A program made the translations under genes and the position numbers. DNA of 7,774 nucleotides from Candidatus Bathyarchaeota archaeon. Its GTDB lineage: Archaea; Thermoproteota; Bathyarchaeia; TCS64. The notes below the pieces were generated by a model. The model worked only from the letters and a program-made list of their open reading frames with translations, had not been told where the DNA came from and made no database searches. Location of the stretch: the NCBI GenBank assembly GCA_030613835.1, contig JAUWLH010000064.1:1-7774 (forward strand), written 5' to 3'. This document shows positions 1-5,267 of this stretch, piece by piece (the first letter of the stretch is position 1; each line of letters begins with the position of its first letter).

Positions 1-1133
1 TTCAATCCCCTGAGGAATTTCTGTAGCGGGGTCTTACCACTGTGGCTACTGAAGTCAAAGTGTTTGACCTTGGCGTTCACCTTGGTGTCCTTGTCCTTTA
101 TGGGGAACATCCCGGTCTCCATGAGCCTTGCACCCTTGGTGCCAGGTACCTGGAAGCTGACGATGAATATACTGTTAAGAGGGTCTAGGGCCAACTTCTC
201 CATATAGAACATGACTGTTCCTCCCTGAAGCATGCCGCTTGGTGCGACTATGACTTTTGCCTTCCTGACGGCGTGCCTCCTGTCCCTCCATCCCCTTATC
301 TCGTGAACGTTTCTCAGGGCATTTGCATAGGTCTTTGGTGTCTTCACCGAGTCAGGGATTTCAAGCATCACCTGATTGACCGCTCTTGCCATTCCATCCA
401 GTAGTGTGTACTCGTTTAACTTGTGGGCGTGGAGTACACTCAGAATCTCGTGGCTCCTGCCAACCGCAAAGGCGGGTACTAGAACCCTACCCCCCTGGTT
501 GAGGGTCGCTTTGATGTCCTTGATGAACTCATTTTCAAGGTCCTTCCTGTCTGGGTGCTCGTGCATCGCGTACGTTGACTCAACGATAACCGCGTCGTAG
601 CGCTTCCTGGGTACCTTGGCTGCGTTTGTGAGCCTTGTGTTTACGGTATTGAAGTCGCTGGTGTACAGGATCTTCTTGCCGTTCACGTTGATATCAATCA
701 TGGCGCTGCCAGGTATGTGACCAGCGTCCAGAAGCTGGAACTCGGCGTCCTTGATCTGGACCTTCTGGCCGTAGCCCAGGTCCTTCCTCTGGAGCTGCAT
801 CTTTTCCAGCTCCAGGTACTCGAAGGGAAGGTAGTAGCTGTTCAGCTTGATGAGATCCCTGATGAGTATCTTCATCAGATCGCCCGTGGTCCTCGTGTGG
901 AATATGGGCTTTTTCTCGTTGAGATAGAATAGGGGGGTACCACCGCTATGGTCCAGGTGGGCGTGACCGACGATGATTCCGTCGATGTCCCTAGCCCTTA
1001 CGTGTCCTGGAAACTCTGGTGGATTTCCTGGCTTTACACCGTACTCTAGGAGTAGGTTTGCGTCTTTGCTCTTAACCGTGACGGCGTTTCCACCAACTTG
1101 GTGGGTGCCGCCATGGAAAGTTAGTTTTACCAT
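1..1133 (-). CDS. Beta-CASP metallo-beta-lactamase ribonuclease, aCPSF2-like (C-terminus cut by window edge)
   Basis: Reads from an ATG at 1133 off the left edge, 377 complete codons without a stop. The N-terminal metallo-beta-lactamase part carries the zinc motif GHAHLDHSGG (H57, H59, D61, H62), a further His in LDAGHIPGS (H139) and the Asp of LYTSDFN (D160). The beta-CASP part shows VESTYA (E185, motif A) and FSSHSG (H364, motif B); motif C should lie beyond the window. Family knowledge: such proteins are zinc-dependent RNA endo- and/or 5' exonucleases related to CPSF73 and RNase J. There is no N-terminal KH region, which argues against aCPSF1 (the termination factor) and favours aCPSF2; an RNase J-like identity is less likely but not excluded. 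Expected role is cytoplasmic RNA processing or decay. A TATA-like element lies about 30 bases upstream and no convincing Shine-Dalgarno is seen, so the mRNA may be nearly leaderless. Substrate is not deducible. Confidence 0.88.
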   Translation of the reverse strand, partial: MVKLTFHGGTHQVGGNAVTVKSKDANLLLEYGVKPGNPPEFPGHVRARDIDGIIVGHAHLDHSGGTPLFYLNEKKPIFHTRTTGDLMKILIRDLIKLNSYYLPFEYLELEKMQLQRKDLGYGQKVQIKDAEFQLLDAGHIPGSAMIDINVNGKKILYTSDFNTVNTRLTNAAKVPRKRYDAVIVESTYAMHEHPDRKDLENEFIKDIKATLNQGGRVLVPAFAVGRSHEILSVLHAHKLNEYTLLDGMARAVNQVMLEIPDSVKTPKTYANALRNVHEIRGWRDRRHAVRKAKVIVAPSGMLQGGTVMFYMEKLALDPLNSIFIVSFQVPGTKGARLMETGMFPIKDKDTKVNAKVKHFDFSSHSGKTPLQKFLRGL

Positions 1134-1160
1134 TACTTTGTCTAACCTAGTCGAAAAACC

Positions 1161-1166
1161 ATTTAT
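1161..1166 (-). promoter_or_regulatory. Possible TATA box of the beta-CASP ribonuclease gene
   Basis: Minus-strand ATAAAT, inside GCATAAATGG, is centred about 30 bases before the ATG at 1133. That would start transcription within a few bases of the start codon. It competes with stronger TATA-like elements at 1259-1276, which would give a leader of about 100 bases. Confidence 0.35.
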
Positions 1167-1236
1167 GCTCCCTTGCGGAGCGGCTTTTCAGTCCTTTCCC
1201 TGACGATCAGCTCTCGCTGTCTCCCCTAGGGGGACG
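1167..1236 (-). other. Possible structured leader or small RNA (series of short hairpins)
   Basis: This noncoding stretch lies between the ribonuclease ATG and the transglycosylase stop. On the minus strand it can form consecutive small hairpins. At 1235-1219, GTC plus CCC pairs with GGG plus GAC around CTAG, with one bulged A. At 1219-1208, CAGC-GAGA-GCTG has a GNRA tetraloop (it shares base C1219 with the first, so they may alternate). At 1203-1188, TCAG pairs with CTGA. At 1181-1167, GCTCC pairs with GGAGC around GCAAG. TATA-like elements at 1259-1276 would start RNA near 1236, just at the first hairpin. No known RNA family was recognised; box C/D, H/ACA and tRNA features are not convincing. 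It could be a 5' leader of the ribonuclease mRNA, a separate small RNA, or chance. Confidence 0.25.
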
Positions 1237-1258
1237 CGTGTTAGATACAACGCTTATT

Positions 1259-1276
1259 CTTATACTTTACTTATAG
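1259..1276 (-). promoter_or_regulatory. Tandem TATA-like elements upstream of the hairpin region
   Basis: On the minus strand CTATAAG (1276-1270) and GTATAAG (1265-1259) sit in an A/T-rich patch in an otherwise GC-rich neighbourhood. Taking the usual archaeal TATA-to-start distance of about 26 bases, the second would start RNA near 1236. They immediately follow the transglycosylase stop and its T-run, as expected for a new transcription unit. Confidence 0.4.
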
Positions 1277-1281
1277 TGGTT

Positions 1282-1286
1282 AAAAA
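1282..1286 (-). terminator. Oligo-T stretch after the tgtA coding region
   Basis: Minus-strand CTGTTTTTAACC begins about 15 bases past the TAA of the transglycosylase gene. Short T-runs are enough for archaeal intrinsic termination; no stem precedes it. Only five T, so this is a weak call. Confidence 0.3.
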
Positions 1287-1300
1287 CAGACGTACTCAGC

Positions 1301-2887
1301 TTAGTTGAGGGTTTGGAGTAGCTGCTCAAGGCTCTCCATGGTATCATCATTGCCCAGCTCCTCTGAACGGATAATGTTCCCGGGTATGACTATCCCCCCC
1401 AGCTTTTCCAGCAATGTTTCCTCCAGAGGCGTGTCCTTTAAGATCAGTACGATATGCTTGTGAGGGTACTTTTCTACGTACTGTCTCACATACTCTGTCG
1501 CGCGCTGGATGGTCTCGTGGTCCAGGGGCTTCGCTATCTCGTACTGACTCAGCGGGTAGGTCTCAGCTAGGTTCGCAGGAACAACGCCGTATGGGGCAGC
1601 GACGAAGCAGTAGTGAACTCTATCGTCGCTCATTCTTTTCTTGAGCTTCTTGAAGCCCTGGTTGCCGCTGAAGGGCCTGTTCTTGGGCTCGCTCATGAGC
1701 ACTAGTATGCTCTTGTCGACTGGCCTCCTGTAACTGCCCAATAACTGCTCCTGATGCCTGATGACCTCGGGCTTGGAGAGGCTGTGGTAATCATAGTAGA
1801 ACAGACCCCTTCCCTTGAAGCCGTCGCTTCCCTCCTCAAGGTACTTGTCATACATGCTGAGGCGCTTCAACGCGGACGTCATCTGGGAGTGGCCCTTGGC
1901 ACGGGTCTCAACCAGGTCCCAGAGGTTGCCCTCTACGATTGCCTGCTTGATGGTCTCCATCTCAGTCATTGTGATATGCATGTTGTGCTCTGCTATGAGT
2001 CTCGTCCTATCGCCTCTGGGCAGAACCGCTAGGTCCTCCGGGCTCTTGTTCCTGCAGACAGGGCAGCTGCATGGCAGGTATTTGAGGTTCTTGAACTGTA
2101 GGGTGCCCCTCACTGTGAGATACCTCTCGTCCTTGGCGAACAACGCGTAGGCCGCAGAGTCGAAGAGATCATAGCCCATGGCGACGCACATGGCGAAGAT
2201 GTTCGGGTGTCCTGCCCCGAAGAGGTGGATAGGTCGCTCAATGGGCGCGTGTATCTTGGCGGTCATGGCCATATCCACAAGGACGGGGTACAGATAACGC
2301 TCCATTACCTCGGTCGGACTGCCAAGGGCATGGAGGTCGAAGGGCATCTCGCCCACCGCCTTGGCCGATTTCTCGACCAGATCAAGGTATTTTCCTCCTT
2401 GGATGGGGCCGACCCAAAGGTTTTCGGAGCCCTCTATCAGCGGCAGTGCCTCCCTTGCCCTCTGTAGGGTCTTGTCAACCGAATACTCGACGGTCTCACG
2501 GGGAATATCCCATCCAGTGGGAATGTCGAGGATCACGCTGATGTCGCTGCCTATCTTCTTCTGCCAGTCGATGATCTGGGGCTGGGTGACCTCCACCTCG
2601 CCGTAGACCAGGATCTGGTATGCGCCGCTGTCAGTCATTACTATGCCGTCATAGTCCAGCAGCTTGTGGAGCTCAAGATTGGGGACATCAAGGAAGTGGT
2701 TGCGGATGATGTAGCTGTTGGTGATGAGGATATTGCACCCGAACTCCTCTTTGAGCCTTCGGGGAGCGATGGTCTGAATAAGCGGATTGACCACGGGCAT
2801 GAAGGCGGGGGTCTCCAAGGTCATGCCCCTCACCCTCAGCTTCCCGATTCTTCCGAGCAGGTCTCTGTCCCTTAGCTCAAATGACAT
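1301..2887 (-). CDS. tgtA: Archaeosine tRNA-guanine transglycosylase, catalytic polypeptide without PUA domain
   Basis: Archaeal TGT exchanges guanine 15 in the tRNA D-loop for preQ0, the first tRNA step to archaeosine. From the ATG at 2887 (528 aa) one sees MTDSGAYQ (D86, active-site Asp), DIPTGWD (121-127), VGPIQGG (159-165), HLFGAGHP (221-228), GYDLFDSAAY (D243 at the nucleophile position) and the zinc site C273-x-C275-x2-C278 with a later His (H301 or H304). Residues about 390-490 resemble the domain shared with archaeosine synthase (DUF5591 type, including PYGVVP and YPLSQYE). The protein then ends: the C-terminal PUA domain of full-length archaeal TGTs is absent, but a separate PUA gene at 4796-5266 resembles it. 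A TTG nine bases upstream (2896) is in frame, but the TATA box at 2911-2920 places transcription start almost at the ATG, and MSFELRDRDLLGRIG matches usual family N-termini, so the ATG is preferred. Confidence 0.94.
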   Translation of the reverse strand: MSFELRDRDLLGRIGKLRVRGMTLETPAFMPVVNPLIQTIAPRRLKEEFGCNILITNSYIIRNHFLDVPNLELHKLLDYDGIVMTDSGAYQILVYGEVEVTQPQIIDWQKKIGSDISVILDIPTGWDIPRETVEYSVDKTLQRAREALPLIEGSENLWVGPIQGGKYLDLVEKSAKAVGEMPFDLHALGSPTEVMERYLYPVLVDMAMTAKIHAPIERPIHLFGAGHPNIFAMCVAMGYDLFDSAAYALFAKDERYLTVRGTLQFKNLKYLPCSCPVCRNKSPEDLAVLPRGDRTRLIAEHNMHITMTEMETIKQAIVEGNLWDLVETRAKGHSQMTSALKRLSMYDKYLEEGSDGFKGRGLFYYDYHSLSKPEVIRHQEQLLGSYRRPVDKSILVLMSEPKNRPFSGNQGFKKLKKRMSDDRVHYCFVAAPYGVVPANLAETYPLSQYEIAKPLDHETIQRATEYVRQYVEKYPHKHIVLILKDTPLEETLLEKLGGIVIPGNIIRSEELGNDDTMESLEQLLQTLN

Positions 2888-2910
2888 AGGGCTCAAAATG
2901 CGGTTCCTGC

Positions 2911-2920
2911 AATATATATT
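2911..2920 (-). promoter_or_regulatory. TATA box of tgtA, implying a leaderless mRNA
   Basis: Minus-strand AATATATATT is centred 28-29 bases from the ATG at 2887, so transcription should start within two or three bases of that codon. No Shine-Dalgarno is present between, consistent with leaderless translation. A run of nine A (minus strand, 2933-2925) lies just upstream. Confidence 0.7.
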
Positions 2921-2937
2921 CGTCTTTTTTTTTGATG

Positions 2938-2943
2938 AAAAAA
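2938..2943 (-). terminator. Oligo-T terminator after the Sm-like gene
   Basis: Minus-strand CTCCTTTTTTCATC follows directly on the TAA of the Sm-like gene, with six T in a row. It fits the short T-tract type of archaeal terminator and separates this gene from the tgtA promoter. Confidence 0.45.
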
Positions 2944-2947
2944 GGAG

Positions 2948-3370
2948 TTATGAGGTCTCTTGGATGAACCTGTTGTAGATGTCCTGTACCCTGCTCGCCG
3001 CTGGCCCAGTTCCCTCGATTACCCCGGTCTCGTTGAGCCTGATCTTGCTCATGACGATGAGTATACCCGCCTCCGGCACGTACTGCACCATGCTTGGGAA
3101 CACGCGCTCAAGCCTCTCCTTGAGACCCGTTAGGTTGAACGGGGTATCGGTGGCCATTATCTTCGCGATCACGTTCCCAGTCAGGATTAACCTGTGGTAC
3201 TTCGTCCCCTTCGTGCCTTTCACCTCACCTAGCGCGATGCTCATGCTCTGAGAGTCGTAGCCCAAGAGGTTGCCCTCGTAGGTATTGCCCTGGGAGTCCT
3301 CAACCACCACGGGTTTTCCGACTAGCTGTCCGAGTTCCTCGAAAAATTTTCTTCCTGTAACGGCCGCCAC
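2948..3370 (-). CDS. Sm-like archaeal protein with C-terminal extension (SmAP3/Lsm-like)
   Basis: 140 aa. The Sm fold occupies about residues 10-72. An Sm1-like segment runs from LGQLVGKPVVVEDSQGNTY to SMSIALG (residues 13-48), and an Sm2-like segment is HRLILTGNVIAKI (59-71), where the G-N pair stands in the usual R-G-[DN] position. A C-terminal domain of about 65 residues follows (VPEAGILIVMSKIRLNETGVIEGTGP and beyond); Sm-only archaeal proteins are usually 70-90 aa, so this matches the longer SmAP3 type. Family knowledge: Sm/Lsm proteins form ring oligomers that bind U-rich RNA. Start is GTG at 3370, supported by GAGGT (3383-3379) eight bases upstream. It has its own TATA box and probable T-run terminator, so it is likely a single-gene unit. 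The function of the extension is not deducible. Confidence 0.85.
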   Translation of the reverse strand: MAAVTGRKFFEELGQLVGKPVVVEDSQGNTYEGNLLGYDSQSMSIALGEVKGTKGTKYHRLILTGNVIAKIMATDTPFNLTGLKERLERVFPSMVQYVPEAGILIVMSKIRLNETGVIEGTGPAASRVQDIYNRFIQETS

Positions 3371-3378
3371 TTGTAATT

Positions 3379-3383
3379 ACCTC
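3379..3383 (-). promoter_or_regulatory. Shine-Dalgarno deciding the GTG start of the Sm-like gene
   Basis: Minus-strand GAGGT, eight bases before GTG 3370. It selects this GTG, since no ATG lies nearby in frame. Confidence 0.65.
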
Positions 3384-3406
3384 TGCCCTACCACTATGAT
3401 TTCCTT

Positions 3407-3414
3407 ATATAAAA
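3407..3414 (-). promoter_or_regulatory. TATA box of the Sm-like gene
   Basis: Minus-strand TTTATATA within GATTTTTATATAAGG. About 26 bases downstream is 3384, one base before the Shine-Dalgarno, giving a leader of roughly 14 bases. The same T-run (3415-3411) could also end the upstream operon. Confidence 0.65.
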
Positions 3415-3415
3415 A
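3411..3415 (-). terminator. T5 run after the zinc-ribbon gene, overlapping the next TATA box
   Basis: Five T on the minus strand about 20 bases beyond the TGA at 3435. They merge with the TATA box of the Sm-like gene, so termination and initiation signals would share bases. Weak on its own. Confidence 0.25.
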
Positions 3416-3434
3416 TCGCTGAGGTTTTGGCTAT

Positions 3435-3656
3435 TCAGACTCTGAATTTCTTGAAGGTGACCTGGGAATCCTTTGATTTTCGCTGCTTTAGCTCTTGAAT
3501 TATCGCCACTGCCTCAGTTGTTGTACTGCTACGGGCGAGGACCCTAGCTCCGTGGAGGTCCACCTTGGCACCGCAGTGAGTGCATGACTTGGTCTTGTTG
3601 GCGGTGCTCGCCATGATTATCTTTCCGCAGCCGTGGCAGTTTATTATAAGGTACAT
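3435..3656 (-). CDS. Small zinc-ribbon protein, DUF1922-like
   Basis: 73 aa. The N-terminus MYLIINCHGCGKIIMA, then C7-x2-C10 and C25-x2-C28 (CTHC), form a four-Cys zinc ribbon. The remainder, about residues 35-73, contains ARVLARSSTTTEAVAIIQELKQRK, probably one helix after a short strand, and a basic tail. The overall pattern (MYLI-x-x-C, K-T-K-x-C and the following helix) is that of the archaeal DUF1922 family, whose function is not established as far as I know. Its ATG at 3656 lies inside the end of the kinase gene, a 13-base overlap, so it is the last gene of the MBF1-kinase operon and probably translationally coupled. The context suggests a role in translation or RNA binding; that is inference. 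Confidence 0.75.
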   Translation of the reverse strand: MYLIINCHGCGKIIMASTANKTKSCTHCGAKVDLHGARVLARSSTTTEAVAIIQELKQRKSKDSQVTFKKFRV

Positions 3657-4237
3657 GGTCGGCTCAACAACAGTCGTAGGGTCTCTGGGTATGTCACCCA
3701 GTCTATGATGGGCTTGTCGAGTGCAACGCCGCCCTCAATCAGGTCATAAATTTGTTCAGCGGTTTCATCGGAGGACTGGCCTGATATATCTACCTCAATA
3801 ACCTTTGAGGATGGGATGAGTTCAAGCGCCTCTCCAGTGATAACACCCATTATCTCGGCCTCAAGGTTCTCCCAGACCTTCTCATTACTATAATGGCGTG
3901 TCTCCAAGACGCCCTTCAGATCCCAGGGCTGCCTCCTGAACACAAACAAGCATGAAATCAGCGGCTCATCCACCAGATCGTGGGCGTAATGCCCGTCGAC
4001 GATGACAGGTAAGGCGGATTTTTCGATGATATCCCTGACTGCGGATCCCAGGGCGTCCATGTCCACCACCTTGGTATCACGTTTAACATCATCCTCAGTC
4101 ACGTAACCTTTCTCGATGGAGAACTTTGATAGCTCGATGTGCCTCGCACCAAGTCTCTCTGATAAAATGGTTGAGACAGTTGTCTTCCCCGTGCCGGGGG
4201 TTCCTGTCACGACGTAAACTGGGGGTATTGTCATCAC
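3644..4237 (-). CDS. AK6/Fap7-like adenylate kinase, probable small-subunit maturation ATPase
   Basis: 197 aa. P-loop GTPGTGKTT at residues 12-20, Walker B-like VIVDGHYAH at 78-86, and a C-terminal core with FVFRRQPWDL (98-107), ETRHYS (112-117) and EKVWENLEAEIM (119-130), the signature order of the AK6/Fap7/hCINAP branch of nucleotide kinases. Family knowledge: Fap7 has adenylate kinase/ATPase activity and acts in late small ribosomal subunit maturation together with the uS11 protein; archaeal homologues are thought to do the same. Residues past about 175 (DKPIIDWVTYPETLRLLLSRPCTL) look like a C-terminal extension of unknown role. The ATG at 4237 overlaps the TGA of the MBF1 gene in an ATGATGA arrangement, and its own end overlaps the next gene, indicating tight coupling. 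A second ATG at 4234 could be the true start, with only one residue lost. Confidence 0.85.
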   Translation of the reverse strand: MMTIPPVYVVTGTPGTGKTTVSTILSERLGARHIELSKFSIEKGYVTEDDVKRDTKVVDMDALGSAVRDIIEKSALPVIVDGHYAHDLVDEPLISCLFVFRRQPWDLKGVLETRHYSNEKVWENLEAEIMGVITGEALELIPSSKVIEVDISGQSSDETAEQIYDLIEGGVALDKPIIDWVTYPETLRLLLSRPCTL

Positions 4238-4734
4238 TCTTTCTTTGTAGCGTCCTTGATCTTGATCATGTCGCCTAATGTCCTGGGCCCCATAGGTCGA
4301 GAAAGGACCGAGCCTGAACTCTTGGCCGCCTCCTCAAGGATTGAGATTCCCAGCTCATTCTGTATCTTACGAACAAGGTTCATGGGTGGGTTCATGAGCG
4401 CCTTCTCCAGCTTTTTGACAACAGACTCCTTCTCGCGTATCTTCCTGGCAAAGTCCTCTACAGATAGGCCCTTCTTCTGGCGAGCCTTCTTGATCAGCAT
4501 TCCATACCCATCAACGAGCTCCAAGGACTCGGCGGCGTCAATATCGCTCCTACGCCTTGGACGTGGCTGAGCCGAACGCCTCCTGGTTGGACTCTTCCTA
4601 GCCTGAGGTCGTGCCGGGTCCCACGTCTGCGTACCGAACTGAGAGCACTGGCCGCAGACTGTAAGTTTACCGCCCTCTATGATTCTGTAATTTGGGGCTC
4701 CGTAAATCTCTCTACCGCATACCTCGCAACGCAT
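4234..4734 (-). CDS. Archaeal multiprotein bridging factor 1 (MBF1), zinc ribbon plus HTH
   Basis: 166 aa. N-terminal zinc ribbon with C3-x2-C6 and C27-x2-C30, then an Arg/Pro-rich linker (about 38-66, low complexity and strongly basic), then an Xre/Cro-type helix-turn-helix (about 76-132: GYGMLIKKARQKKGLSVEDFA, EKESVVKKLEKALMNPP, LVRKIQNELGI). The C-terminus RTLGDMIKIK is a typical archaeal MBF1 ending. Eukaryotic MBF1 is a transcription coactivator; archaeal MBF1 has been linked to ribosomes and translation. The ATG at 4734 has GAGGT six bases upstream. First gene of an operon with the AK6-like kinase and the zinc-ribbon protein, so this unit pairs a ribosome-associated factor with a ribosome maturation enzyme. 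It is divergent from the PUA gene through a very short promoter region. Confidence 0.92.
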   Translation of the reverse strand: MRCEVCGREIYGAPNYRIIEGGKLTVCGQCSQFGTQTWDPARPQARKSPTRRRSAQPRPRRRSDIDAAESLELVDGYGMLIKKARQKKGLSVEDFARKIREKESVVKKLEKALMNPPMNLVRKIQNELGISILEEAAKSSGSVLSRPMGPRTLGDMIKIKDATKKE

Positions 4735-4740
4735 CTATAA

Positions 4741-4745
4741 ACCTC
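4741..4745 (-). promoter_or_regulatory. Shine-Dalgarno of the MBF1 gene
   Basis: Minus-strand GAGGT six bases before ATG 4734. The expected transcription start from the TATA box at 4765-4774 falls almost on top of it, so the leader would be about ten bases and the motif may lie right at the RNA end. Confidence 0.55.
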
Positions 4746-4747
4746 AT

Positions 4748-4756
4748 AATCAGTGG
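4748..4756. repeat. Direct repeat copy 1 (AATCAGTGG) in the divergent promoter
   Basis: Nine bases, AATCAGTGG on the plus strand, repeated identically at 4774-4782. The two copies are 26 bases apart start to start, close to two and a half helical turns. This copy overlaps the expected MBF1 transcription start region. A possible operator half-site; chance cannot be excluded. Confidence 0.45.
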
Positions 4757-4764
4757 GGCATCGT

Positions 4765-4774
4765 CTTATATAGA
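4765..4774. promoter_or_regulatory. TATA-like box placed to serve both MBF1 and the PUA gene
   Basis: CTTATATAGA on plus, TCTATATAAG on minus, nearly symmetric. Its centre is about 26.5 bases from the plus-strand ATG at 4796, which predicts a leaderless PUA mRNA, and 26 bases the other way lands near 4743, at the MBF1 Shine-Dalgarno. Only 61 bases separate the two start codons, and I see no second TATA box among them. Confidence 0.6.
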
Positions 4775-4782
4775 ATCAGTGG
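4774..4782. repeat. Direct repeat copy 2 (AATCAGTGG) in the divergent promoter
   Basis: Second identical copy of the nine-base element. It abuts the TATA box on the PUA-gene side; copy 1 lies 8 bases beyond the box's other end. Both copies have a GCAT a few bases further downstream. Confidence 0.45.
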
Positions 4783-4795
4783 ATATGCATCCCAA

Positions 4796-5266
4796 ATGAA
4801 CAGGGATCTCGAAAAACTGAGAGCCATAGCAGACTACCAGTTCGGGTACGGCACAGGAACCGCGCTTTTCCCCGACGAGTCCGAGGTGGAGTACAGCAGG
4901 AAAACTAGCAGGCCGAGACACATCTTCATAGGGGACACGCTGCTGGCCAACTACAGGCCCAACGATGCCCTGTTCACCATAACCATCGCAGGGGCCGAGA
5001 GGATCATCGAGGGAGTGGAGAAGTTTGACCAGTACGTGATTGTCGTCGATGATGTCCTAGAGTTCCTGGAGCAGGGAAAGAACCTGTTCTCAAGGCACGT
5101 CAGGGAGGTCGGGGGTGGCGTCAAGCCAGGCCAGGAGACCATAATCTTGGATACTGAAGGAAAGGTGGCTGCTGTGGGGAAGGCCATCCTAACAAAAGAT
5201 GAGATGTCTAGGTTTAAAACCGGCGTAGCCGTAAAAACGAGAAGGGGAAGAAAGAGGCACAGGTAG
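4796..5266 (+). CDS. PUA-domain protein resembling the C-terminal domains of archaeosine TGT
   Basis: 156 aa. Residues about 8-75 (IADYQFGYGTGTALFP, VEYSRKTSRPRHIF, LANYRPNDALFTITIAGAERI) resemble the domain preceding PUA in archaeal transglycosylases. Residues about 79-152 form a PUA domain (VVDDVLEFLEQGKNLFSRHV, VKPGQETIILD, AAVGKAIL, EMSRFKTGVAVKTRRG). In full-length archaeal TGTs these regions follow the catalytic part and bind the tRNA acceptor end; here that part is encoded apart at 1301-2887 and lacks them. The likely role is therefore a tRNA-binding partner of TGT, though a stand-alone PUA RNA-binding protein is possible. The tail RRGRKRHR is strongly basic. The ATG at 4796 has no Shine-Dalgarno, and the TATA box 26 bases upstream suggests leaderless translation. 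The gene ends one base from the convergent mtd stop. Confidence 0.85.
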   Translation: MNRDLEKLRAIADYQFGYGTGTALFPDESEVEYSRKTSRPRHIFIGDTLLANYRPNDALFTITIAGAERIIEGVEKFDQYVIVVDDVLEFLEQGKNLFSRHVREVGGGVKPGQETIILDTEGKVAAVGKAILTKDEMSRFKTGVAVKTRRGRKRHR

Positions 5267-5267
5267 C

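Noticed and set aside
1187..1213. Hammerhead ribozyme or box C/D RNA core (CTGATCG, GAAA, CTGA elements on the minus strand)
   Set aside because: The hammerhead core needs CTGANGA and this reads CTGATCG; no proper RTGATGA C box pairs with the CTGA, and no closing stem fits.
1223..1232. Perfect palindrome CCCCTAGGGG as an operator
   Set aside because: It forms part of the longer hairpin at 1219-1235, is a single copy, and its position fits RNA structure at least as well as a protein site.
2925..2933. Run of nine T on the plus strand as a terminator
   Set aside because: No plus-strand gene ends there; on the minus strand it is an A-run lying upstream of the tgtA TATA box.
4785..4787. ATG at 4785 as an earlier start of the PUA gene
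   Set aside because: It is out of frame with the PUA coding region by two bases and lies before the predicted transcription start.
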